This document shows positions 45,766 to 51,985 of a DNA stretch of 51,985 nucleotides, one piece after another. Source of the DNA: Oscillospiraceae bacterium (lineage in GTDB: Bacteria > Bacillota > Clostridia > Oscillospirales > Oscillospiraceae); the NCBI GenBank assembly GCA_902795195.1, contig CADBKF010000029.1:1-51985 (forward strand), in the 5' to 3' direction. Below the pieces are notes generated by a model. The model was not told the DNA's origin. It saw nothing but the letters and a program-made list of their open reading frames with translations, and did not search any database. The position numbers and the translations under genes are program-made. Position 1 is the stretch's first letter. Each line of letters opens with the position of its first letter.

Positions 45766-48096
45766 GTTCGTATCCTCCTCAGATTCATTGACGTTTTCCG
45801 CGATCAAAGGTTCCGTGATCGCGTTTTTTATTTTTTTGTCGCGACTTGCGTCGTGCATACGGAACAGATTCAGCCGCAGCGCGTTGCTCACCACGCAGAA
45901 GCTCGACAGGCTCATGGCCAGCGCGCCGAACATCGGCGGCAGCTCCCAGCCGAGGATCGGGATGAACAGGCCCGCCGCGAGCGGGATGCCGATCAGGTTG
46001 TAGAAGAAGGCCCAGAACAGGTTTTCGTGGATGTTGCGCAGGCTCGCGCGGCTCAGGCGGATCGCCGCCGGCACGTCGGAGAGCCGGCTCTTGACCAGCA
46101 CCACGTCCGCCGCGTCGATGGCGACGTCCGCGCCTGCGCCGATGGCGATGCCGATGTCGGCCCGGGTCAGGGCCGGCGCGTCGTTGATGCCGTCGCCCAC
46201 CATGGCGACCTGGCCCTTCTCCTGCAGGCTGCGGATGACCGCCTCCTTGCCGTCGGGCAGCACGCCGGAGACCACCTCGTCCACACCCGCCTGGCGGCCG
46301 ATGGCCCGGGCGGTCCTTTCGTTGTCGCCGGTCAGCATGACGACCCGCACGCCCATGTTCTGCAGCTCGCGGATCGCCTGCGGCGCGTCCTCCTTGATGA
46401 CGTCCGCCACCGCGATCAGGCCCAGCAGCTTTCCGTCTCTGGCAAAGAGCAGCGGGGTCTTGCCCTGCTCGGCCAGGCCGTTTGCCGCCTGCTCCATGTC
46501 GGCGCTCACGGACTTGCGCGCCTTGAGATAGGCCAGACTGCCGCCGACGAGCGCGCTGCCCTCCAGGGTCGCGGCCAGTCCGTTGCCGGGAAGGGCGCGA
46601 AAGTCCGTGACCTCCGGCAGCCGGAGCCCGGCCTGGCTGGCCTTCGCCAGAACGGCCTTTGCCAGCGGGTGCTCGCTCTTCTGCTCGAGCGCGGCGGCCA
46701 GGCGCAGCAGCTCGTCCTCCGTCACGCCCGCAGCCGGGATCAGATCGGTCACCGTGGGCTCGCCCCGGGTGATGGTGCCGGTCTTGTCGAGCGCGACGAT
46801 CTGCGTCTTGCCGGCCTGCTCGAGCGAGACCGCGGTCTTGAAGAGCACACCGTTGCGCGCGCCAACGCCGCTGCCCACCATGATGGCCACCGGCGTGGCC
46901 AGACCCAGCGCGCAGGGGCAGGAGATGACCAGCACCGCGATGCCGCGCGAGAGCGCATAGCCTAGGCTCTGGCCGCCGAGGAGCCAGATCGCCGCGGTCA
47001 CGACCGCGATGGAGATGACCACCGGCACAAACACGCCGGAGACCTTGTCGGCGATCTTGGCGATCGGCGCCTTGGTGGCGGCTGCGTCGGAGACCATGCG
47101 GATGATCTGCGCAAGCGTCGTGTCCTCACCCACGCGGGTGGCCTCGCAGCGCAGAAAGCCGGACTGATTTGTCGTGGCCGCGGAGACCGCGTCGCCGGGG
47201 GCCTTGTCCACCGGGATGCTCTCGCCGGTGAGGGCGGCCTCGTTGACCGCGCTCTCGCCCGAGAGGACGATGCCGTCGACCGGGATGTTCTCGCCGGGCT
47301 TCACCTGGAACACGTCGCCCCGGCGCAGCTGCTCGATGGGCACCTCCACAGCCTGCCCGTCGCGCTCGACCACGGCGGTCTTGGCCGCGAGCTTCATGAG
47401 GCTCTTGAGCGCGTTGGTGGTCTTGCCCTTGGCCTTGGCCTCCAGGAGCTTGCCCACGGTGATCAGCGTCACGATCATGGCCGCGGACTCGAAGTTGAAG
47501 CCCATCATGCAGGACATGACGGTCTCCTCATCGCCGCGCACCACCGCGCCGGTCATGCGGAAGAGCAGAAACACGCTCCACACGAAGGACACGCCGGAGC
47601 CCAGGGCCACGAGCGTATCCATGTTCGGCGCCCGGTGCCAGAGGGCCTTGCCGCCGCTGACAAAGAATTTTTTGTTGATCAGCATGACCACGGCGGCCAG
47701 AAGCATCTGCGCCAGGCCCATGGCCACGTGGTTGCCGTCAAAGAACGCGGGCAGCGGCCAGCCCCACATCATGTGGCCCATCGACAGATACATGAGCGGC
47801 AGCAGCAGGACGAGCGAGCTGATCAGCCGCCGGGCCAGCACCGGGGATTCCTTGTCCGCCAGCGCGTCGGCCTCCGGGGCTGCGGCGGCCTTCTGCGCGC
47901 CCTTGGGGCTCGCGCCGTAGCCGGCGTCCTCCACGGCTTTGATGATGGCCTGGGGCGAGGCTGTGCCCTCCACGCCCATGGAGTTGGTGAGCAGGCTCAC
48001 CGCGCAGCTCGTGACCCCCGGCACGCCGGAGACCGCCTTTTCCACCCGGGCCGAGCAGGCCGCGCAGCTCATGCCCGTGACGTTGTATTGTTCCAT
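45556..48096 (-). CDS. copA: Copper-translocating P-type ATPase CopA with C-terminal CopZ-like domain
   Basis: An 846-residue P1B ATPase that exports Cu(I). N-terminal HMA domain with G-M-S-C11-A-A-C14, eight membrane helices, TGES, C393-P394-C395 in the sixth helix (Cu type), D437-K-T-G-T phosphorylation site, SEHPLAKA and GDGINDAPAL. After the last helices (about residue 745) comes a short charged linker and a second HMA domain with M-M-C-E-H-C at the extreme C-terminus, which is unusual. The start at 48096 follows TGAGG; csoR ends just upstream. Confidence 0.95.
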   Translation of the reverse strand: MEQYNVTGMSCAACSARVEKAVSGVPGVTSCAVSLLTNSMGVEGTASPQAIIKAVEDAGYGASPKGAQKAAAAPEADALADKESPVLARRLISSLVLLLPLMYLSMGHMMWGWPLPAFFDGNHVAMGLAQMLLAAVVMLINKKFFVSGGKALWHRAPNMDTLVALGSGVSFVWSVFLLFRMTGAVVRGDEETVMSCMMGFNFESAAMIVTLITVGKLLEAKAKGKTTNALKSLMKLAAKTAVVERDGQAVEVPIEQLRRGDVFQVKPGENIPVDGIVLSGESAVNEAALTGESIPVDKAPGDAVSAATTNQSGFLRCEATRVGEDTTLAQIIRMVSDAAATKAPIAKIADKVSGVFVPVVISIAVVTAAIWLLGGQSLGYALSRGIAVLVISCPCALGLATPVAIMVGSGVGARNGVLFKTAVSLEQAGKTQIVALDKTGTITRGEPTVTDLIPAAGVTEDELLRLAAALEQKSEHPLAKAVLAKASQAGLRLPEVTDFRALPGNGLAATLEGSALVGGSLAYLKARKSVSADMEQAANGLAEQGKTPLLFARDGKLLGLIAVADVIKEDAPQAIRELQNMGVRVVMLTGDNERTARAIGRQAGVDEVVSGVLPDGKEAVIRSLQEKGQVAMVGDGINDAPALTRADIGIAIGAGADVAIDAADVVLVKSRLSDVPAAIRLSRASLRNIHENLFWAFFYNLIGIPLAAGLFIPILGWELPPMFGALAMSLSSFCVVSNALRLNLFRMHDASRDKKIKNAITEPLIAENVNESEEDTNMTKTMEIKGMMCEHCEARVKKTLEKLDGVETAQVSHEAGTAIVTLSADVADEVLKKAVEDQDYEVMSIH

Positions 48097-48104
48097 TTTT
48101 TGCC

Positions 48105-48416
48105 TCATTTCATCAGCTTTTGCAGAATTTCCACCAGCTCGTCGATGGCCGCGTCGTCGCCGGCGCGGATGTCCTCGGCCACGCAGCTCTTGATGTGGCA
48201 GGCCAGCAGCGCCTTGTTGAAGCTGTTGAGCGCGCTGGTCACCGCCGAGACCTGGATCAGGATGTCCGGGCAGTAGGCGTCGTTTTCCACCATCTTCTGG
48301 ATGCCGCGGATCTGGCCCTCGGCCTTGCGCAGCCGGGTCAGCAGGGCTTTTTGCTCCTCCGCGGTGCGCTTTTTCTTGCGCTCGCCGCAGTGCGGGCAGC
48401 TCATTTGCTCGTCCAT
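48105..48416 (-). CDS. csoR: CsoR family copper-sensing repressor
   Basis: A 103-residue all-helical repressor. The Cu(I) site C49, H74, C78 has the 25 and 4 residue spacing of CsoR. The N-terminus adds an S-C-P-H-C segment. When copper binds, the repressor leaves DNA. Two GC-box operators flank its -10 box. The gene precedes copA by 8 bases, so CsoR controls its own operon. Confidence 0.93.
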   Translation of the reverse strand: MDEQMSCPHCGERKKKRTAEEQKALLTRLRKAEGQIRGIQKMVENDAYCPDILIQVSAVTSALNSFNKALLACHIKSCVAEDIRAGDDAAIDELVEILQKLMK

Positions 48417-48437
48417 GGCGTGCCTCCTCTCACTATT

Positions 48438-48488
48438 GTACCCCCAGGGGGTATCTTCTATGCAAAATTATATACCCCAGAGGGGTAT
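48438..48488. promoter_or_regulatory. Two CsoR operators
   Basis: GTACCCCCAGGGGGTAT (48438-48454) and TACCCCAGAGGGGTA (48473-48487) are near-perfect inverted repeats of the TACCCC-GGGGTA class. The upstream one fills the spacer between -35 and -10; the other lies just after the start point. Confidence 0.9.
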
Positions 48489-48495
48489 TTGTCAA
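48467..48495 (-). promoter_or_regulatory. Promoter of csoR-copA
   Basis: Minus strand: TTGACA (48490-48495), a 17-base spacer that is itself a CsoR operator, and TATAAT (48467-48472). Consensus at both boxes, so tight repression by CsoR is expected. Confidence 0.93.
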
Positions 48496-48515
48496 GAGGT
48501 TTTTCCAATATAATT

Positions 48516-48565
48516 AACAGTGGATTTGCAGAATTGAACGCGTTCAATTCTGCAAATCCACTGTT
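48516..48565. repeat. 50-bp perfect palindrome between csoR promoter and fhs end
   Basis: AACAGTGGATTTGCAGAA-TTGAACG is followed directly by its exact complement, with no loop or mismatch. It lies just after the fhs stop and has little T-run, so it is a poor classical terminator; it may be a small repeat or a recombination or regulatory structure. Confidence 0.9.
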
Positions 48566-48573
48566 TCAAAGCT

Positions 48574-50331
48574 CTAAAACAGTCCTGTAATCCGGCCCTG
48601 TTCGTCCACGTCGATCTTCTCCGCGGCGGGGACCTTGGGCAGGCCGGGCATGGTGAGGATATCGCCGGTCAGGGCGACCACGAAGCCGGCGCCGGCGCTG
48701 ACCTTGACCGAGCGCACGGTGAGCGTGAAGTCCTCGGGCGCGCCGAGCTTGGCCGGGTCGTCCGTGAAGGAATACTGCGTCTTTGCCATGCACACCGGCA
48801 GGCCGCCGAAGCCCAGCTGCTCGAGCTCGGCCAGCTGCTTTTCCGCCGCCGGCAGGAAGCTCACGCGCGAGGCCCGGTAGACCTTCGCCGCGATCGCCTC
48901 GATCTTCTCGCGGAGCGGCCGGTCCAGCTCATAGGCAAAGCGGAACCCGGTCGGCTGTAGGGACGAGCCCTGCTCGTCCGCGGACAAGCGGGCTTTTTCT
49001 TCACAGAGCGCCAGCACTTCCTCTGCCAGCGCAATGCCGCCCTCGCTGCCCTTGGCGTGGACCTCGGAGAGCGCCGCCGTGACGCCGAGCGCGCGGCAGC
49101 GCGCCTGCACGAGCGCCAGCTCGGCCTCGGTGTCGGTGGGGAAGCGGTTGATCGCCACCACGCAGGGCAGGCCGAAGACGGAACGGATGTTGTCCACGTG
49201 GCGCAGCAGGTTCGGCAGACCCTGTTCCAGCGCATCCAGATTTTCCTCTGCCAGCGCTGCCTTCGGCACGCCGCCGTTGTATTTGAGCGCCCGGACCGTG
49301 GCGACGATCACCACCGCGTCGGGCACGAGGCCCGCCATGCGGCACTTGATGTCCAGGAATTTTTCCGCGCCCAGGTCCGCGCCGAAGCCGGCCTCGGTCA
49401 CGGTGTAGTCGGAAAGCGACAGCGCCAGCCGGGTCGCCGCCACAGAGTTGCAGCCGTGGGCGATGTTGGCAAAGGGGCCGCCGTGGATCAGCGCGGGCGT
49501 GCCCTCGAGCGTCTGTACCAGGTTCGGGGCGAAAGCGTCCTTCAGAAGGGCGGTCATCGCGCCTTGGGCGTTGAGGTCCGATGCGGTGACGGGCCTGCCT
49601 TCGTAGGTGTAGCCCACGACCATGCGGCCGAGCCGGGCCTTGAGGTCGGCCAGGTCGGAGGCCAGGCAGAACACCGCCATGACCTCGGAGGCGACGGTGA
49701 TGTCAAAGCCGTCCTCGCGGGGCGTGCCGTTGGCCTTGCCGCCGAGACCGTCGACCACATAGCGCAGCTGGCGGTCGTTCATGTCCACGCAGCGGCGCCA
49801 GGTGATGCGCCGCGGGTCGATGCCCAGCCGGTTGCCCTGCTGGATGTGGTTGTCCAGCATCGCGGCGAGCAGGTTGTTGGCCGCGCCGATCGCGTGGAAG
49901 TCGCCGGTGAAGTGGAGGTTGATGTCCTCCATCGGCACCACCTGGGCCCAGCCGCCGCCGGCCGCGCCGCCCTTGACGCCGAAGACCGGCCCCAGAGAGG
50001 GCTCGCGCAGGGCGACCATGGTCTTTTTCCCGAGCCGCGTGAGCGCGTCGGCCAGGCCGATCGTCGTGGTGGTCTTGCCCTCGCCCGCCGGCGTGGGGTT
50101 GATGGCGGTGACCAGTATTAGGCGGCCCTGCGCATTCGGCCTGGTTTTTTGCGTTTTGGCCCCTTCGGGGGATTCCTGATCGGCCAAAATGCGCGCATTT
50201 TGGCCGATCAGGATCTTAGCTTTAAATCTGCCGTATGGTTCGACATATTCTGCCGGAATCCCGGCCTTCTCGGCGATCTCGTAGATCGGTCTCAATTCGC
50301 AGCTCTGTGCGATTTCAATATCAGATTTCAT
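48574..50331 (-). CDS. fhs: Formate--tetrahydrofolate ligase (with two repeat-encoded inserts)
   Basis: A 585-residue enzyme that joins formate to tetrahydrofolate using ATP, for one-carbon supply or the Wood-Ljungdahl branch. P-loop [35 protein letters not shown] and NIAHGCNS are typical. Most family members are about 556 residues. One excess block ([13 protein letters not shown], before [11 protein letters not shown]) is written by a 38-bp perfect palindrome (50175-50212). Another ([13 protein letters not shown], before FRFAYELD) by a GTAGGGACGAGC hairpin (48955-48982). Both keep the frame. The start at 50331 follows AAAGGAG. Confidence 0.96.
   Translation of the reverse strand: MKSDIEIAQSCELRPIYEIAEKAGIPAEYVEPYGRFKAKILIGQNARILADQESPEGAKTQKTRPNAQGRLILVTAINPTPAGEGKTTTTIGLADALTRLGKKTMVALREPSLGPVFGVKGGAAGGGWAQVVPMEDINLHFTGDFHAIGAANNLLAAMLDNHIQQGNRLGIDPRRITWRRCVDMNDRQLRYVVDGLGGKANGTPREDGFDITVASEVMAVFCLASDLADLKARLGRMVVGYTYEGRPVTASDLNAQGAMTALLKDAFAPNLVQTLEGTPALIHGGPFANIAHGCNSVAATRLALSLSDYTVTEAGFGADLGAEKFLDIKCRMAGLVPDAVVIVATVRALKYNGGVPKAALAEENLDALEQGLPNLLRHVDNIRSVFGLPCVVAINRFPTDTEAELALVQARCRALGVTAALSEVHAKGSEGGIALAEEVLALCEEKARLSADEQGSSLQPTGFRFAYELDRPLREKIEAIAAKVYRASRVSFLPAAEKQLAELEQLGFGGLPVCMAKTQYSFTDDPAKLGAPEDFTLTVRSVKVSAGAGFVVALTGDILTMPGLPKVPAAEKIDVDEQGRITGLF
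48955..48982 (-). repeat. GTAGGGACGAGC hairpin inside fhs
   Basis: GGACGAG-CCCT-GCTCGTCC preceded by CTGTA. The same hairpin with the same flank ends the hairpin series at 25890-25914 (opposite strand). Confidence 0.85.
50175..50212 (-). repeat. 38-bp perfect palindrome inside fhs
   Basis: CCTGATCGGCCAAAATGCG is followed at once by its exact complement. On the protein it gives [14 protein letters not shown], in a region that in other members has a shorter segment. Confidence 0.93.
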
Positions 50332-50346
50332 AGGTGCTCTCCTTTG

Positions 50347-50379
50347 AAAAAACGGGCAGCGTCTTTGGACACTGCCCGT
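50347..50379 (-). terminator. Terminator between glyQS and fhs
   Basis: ACGGGCAG-TGTC and GACG-CTGCCCGT pair around CAAA and end in TTTTTT on the minus strand. The T-run ends 16 bases before the fhs ATG, leaving no space for a promoter. Confidence 0.85.
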
Positions 50380-50392
50380 ATGAGGGTTGAAA

Positions 50393-51796
50393 TTACGCCA
50401 GGTGCTCGCTGAGCCAGGCTTTCAGCTCGGCGATGGGCACGCGGACCTGCTCCATGGTGTCGCGGTCGCGGATGGTCACGGCGTGGTCGGGCTCGATGCC
50501 CTTGTCGGGGTCGCCGACGGTGTCAAAGTCCACGGTGATGCAGTAGGGGGTGCCGATCTCGTCGGCGCGGCGATAGCGCTTGCCGATGGAGCCGGTGTCG
50601 TCGTAGTCGACCATGAAGTCCTTGGCCAGCTCGTCGTAGATCTCCAGCGCCTTCTCGCCCAGCTTCTTGGACAGGGGCAGCACGGAGGCCTTGATCGGGG
50701 CGATGGACGGCTTGAGGTGCAGCACCACGCGCACGTCGTTCTTGGCCGCGTCCACGACCTCCTCGTCGTAGGCCTGGCACAGCAGGGCCAGCACGGTGCG
50801 GTCGAGGCCGTAGGTGCTCTCTACGATGTAGGGGATGTAGCGCTCGTTGGTATAGGGGTCCATGTACTCCAGCTTCTGGCCGCTGTATTCCTGGTGGCGG
50901 CTGAGGTCGAAGTCGGTGCGGTCATGGGTGCCGTTGATCTCGCCCCAGCCCAGGGTCGGGAAGAGGAACTCGATGTCGCAGGCGGCCTTGGCGTAGTGGG
51001 CCAGCTTCTCGTGGTCGTGGTAGCGCAGATTTTCTGCGGGCAGGCCAAGGTCCTCAAAGAACTTCTTGCCGTATTCCTTGAAGTATTCGTACAGGCCCAG
51101 ATCGTCGCCGGGCTTGCAGAAGGTCTGGAACTCCATCTGCTCGAACTCGATGGTACGGAAGGTGAAGTTGCCCGGGGTGATCTCGTTGCGGAAGGCCTTG
51201 CCGATCTGGCCGATCGAGAAGGGCAGTTTGGCGCGCATCGAGCGCAGCACGTTGGGGTAGTTCACGTATTCGCCCTGGGCGTTTTCCGGGCGCAGATAGA
51301 TGACGGACTTGGCGTCGTTCGTCACGCCGCGGAAGGTCTGGAACATCAGGTTGAACTCACGGATGTCGGTGAAGTTGTGCTTGCCGCAGTGCGGGCAGGG
51401 GATGGAGTGGGCCTTGATGTAGTCGAACATCTGCTCCTTGGTCATGCCGTCGGCATGGGCGTCGGGATCGAAGTCGTCGATCAGGTTGTCGGCGCGGAAG
51501 CGCATCTTGCATTCCTTGCAGTCGAGCAGGGGGTCGGAGAAGCTGGCCACGTGGCCGCTGGCCTCCCAGACGCGGGGGTTCATGAGGATGTCGGCGTCGA
51601 CCTCGTAGCTGTTACGGCGCTCCTGAATGAAGCGCTTGCGCCAGGCGTCCTTGACGTTGTTCTTCAGGCGGGTGCCGAGGGGGCCGTAGTCCCAGGTGTT
51701 GGCCAGGCCGCCGTAGATCTCGGAGCCGGCAAAGATGAAGCCGCGGTTTTTGCAAAGCGCGACGATTTTTTCCATGGTTTTTTCGGTGTTATTCAT
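50393..51796 (-). CDS. glyQS: Glycine--tRNA ligase (single-subunit type)
   Basis: A 467-residue class II synthetase of the alpha2 type. [20 protein letters not shown] at the N-terminus, [12 protein letters not shown] with CPHCGKHNF for the inserted zinc site, [18 protein letters not shown] (motif 2 region) and [18 protein letters not shown] (motif 3) are diagnostic. The start at 51796 follows GGAGG. No glycine T-box is seen in the short leader. Confidence 0.96.
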   Translation of the reverse strand: MNNTEKTMEKIVALCKNRGFIFAGSEIYGGLANTWDYGPLGTRLKNNVKDAWRKRFIQERRNSYEVDADILMNPRVWEASGHVASFSDPLLDCKECKMRFRADNLIDDFDPDAHADGMTKEQMFDYIKAHSIPCPHCGKHNFTDIREFNLMFQTFRGVTNDAKSVIYLRPENAQGEYVNYPNVLRSMRAKLPFSIGQIGKAFRNEITPGNFTFRTIEFEQMEFQTFCKPGDDLGLYEYFKEYGKKFFEDLGLPAENLRYHDHEKLAHYAKAACDIEFLFPTLGWGEINGTHDRTDFDLSRHQEYSGQKLEYMDPYTNERYIPYIVESTYGLDRTVLALLCQAYDEEVVDAAKNDVRVVLHLKPSIAPIKASVLPLSKKLGEKALEIYDELAKDFMVDYDDTGSIGKRYRRADEIGTPYCITVDFDTVGDPDKGIEPDHAVTIRDRDTMEQVRVPIAELKAWLSEHLA

Positions 51797-51829
51797 GCAG
51801 CTTTCCTCCGCTTGCGGATTTTTACCTAT

Positions 51830-51869
51830 ATTATATACAAAAAAATCCACTTGTCAACTGTCAAGTGGA
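51830..51869 (-). promoter_or_regulatory. Promoter of glyQS with overlapping hairpin
   Basis: Minus strand: TTGACA (51852-51857), a 16-base spacer and TATAAT (51830-51835). An inverted repeat CCACTTG/CAAGTGG (51848-51869) with TTGACAG heptamers covers the -35. Confidence 0.78.
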
Positions 51870-51950
51870 CGGCAGGACGGAGAAGTTGTAAGTGTTACAA
51901 TGATACTTAACAGTTGAAAAAAAGAATAGCGAATCGGGAGCACCTGTTGT

Positions 51951-51985
51951 ATGGTTAAGTTGCTCAGACCAAACCGAAAGGACAG
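51951..51985 (+). CDS. Possible start of a gene cut by the right edge
   Basis: ATG at 51951 with GGGAG ten bases upstream opens a frame (MVKLLRPNRKD) to the window end. A palindrome TTGTAAGTGTTACAA (51886-51900) lies upstream. Too short to identify. Confidence 0.25.
   Translation, partial: MVKLLRPNRKD

Noticed and set aside
50347-50379. Riboswitch before fhs
   Set aside because: Only a simple terminator is seen. No aptamer-like conserved core in the 61-base gap.
1-51985. rRNA genes, tmRNA, SRP RNA, replication origin
   Set aside because: None of the conserved sequences were seen. The window has no dnaA-box cluster that I could identify.

Overview
This window is chromosomal DNA from a GC-rich, low-oxygen Firmicute, most likely a member of the Clostridia order Oscillospirales. 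That assignment is inferred from gene content and order: mutS-mutL-miaA-hfq; yggS-sepF-divIVA-T-box-ileS; WhiA; a FakA/DegV pair; a CsoR-regulated copper ATPase; formate-tetrahydrofolate ligase; ThiT under a TPP riboswitch; and clostridial-type GlyRS. There is no rRNA, CRISPR array, prophage or transposase gene. About 47 protein genes, two tRNAs, a TPP riboswitch and a T-box leader can be supported.

Layout. 1-900: four-helix-bundle protein, tRNA-Glu and tRNA-Met. 1-2 kb: riboswitch-controlled thiamine transporter ThiT, then an AT-rich non-coding stretch. 2.2-6.5 kb: M15 peptidase, a tightly overlapping three-gene operon (zinc-knuckle protein, unknown protein, sigma-like HTH protein), tadA, and a DUF2207-type membrane protein. 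6.5-12.6 kb: fatty-acid kinase FakA with a DegV/FakB partner, a GNAT-like protein, a lipid kinase and a THUMP RNA methyltransferase. 12.7-20 kb: a 40-aa ORF, a heterodimeric ABC exporter, rlmH, a GreA-type factor, an XRE regulator and malQ. 20-30 kb: membrane protein, 39-aa peptide, metG, MATE pump, trmK, rqcP-like S4 protein, inositol-phosphatase family protein, M3-like lipoprotein peptidase and whiA. 30-37 kb: mutS, CPBP protease, a frame-broken mutL, miaA and hfq. 37-44.4 kb: HlyD-like protein, yggS, sepF, divIVA, T-box and ileS, then a YcxB-like protein. 44.4-52 kb, all on the minus strand: glyQS, fhs, and csoR-copA(Z)-lipoprotein.

The genes themselves are mostly housekeeping. The striking feature is the density of short repeats. 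Heptanucleotide tandem repeats, small perfect palindromes, hairpins in series and two ~135-156 bp terminal-inverted-repeat elements fill most intergenic gaps. Copies of the same families also lie inside genes, mostly in frame: two in ileS, two in fhs, two in mutL (next to one of which the frame is broken), and perhaps one in metG. The C-terminal tails of miaA and trmK are written by the same repeat. This resembles the in-frame palindromic elements of Rickettsia and the heptamer repeats of cyanobacteria, here in a clostridial background. It is the strongest candidate in the window for something under-described.

Other points of interest are a CopA ATPase with a fused C-terminal CopZ domain that has its own internal ribosome binding site, a small operon with twin GTACGG palindromes exactly 30 bp apart, a 39-aa peptide resembling peptide-precursor families, and an AT-rich patch inside yggS. 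Starts were chosen by Shine-Dalgarno position and family length. All homology calls come from motif recognition without database searches.
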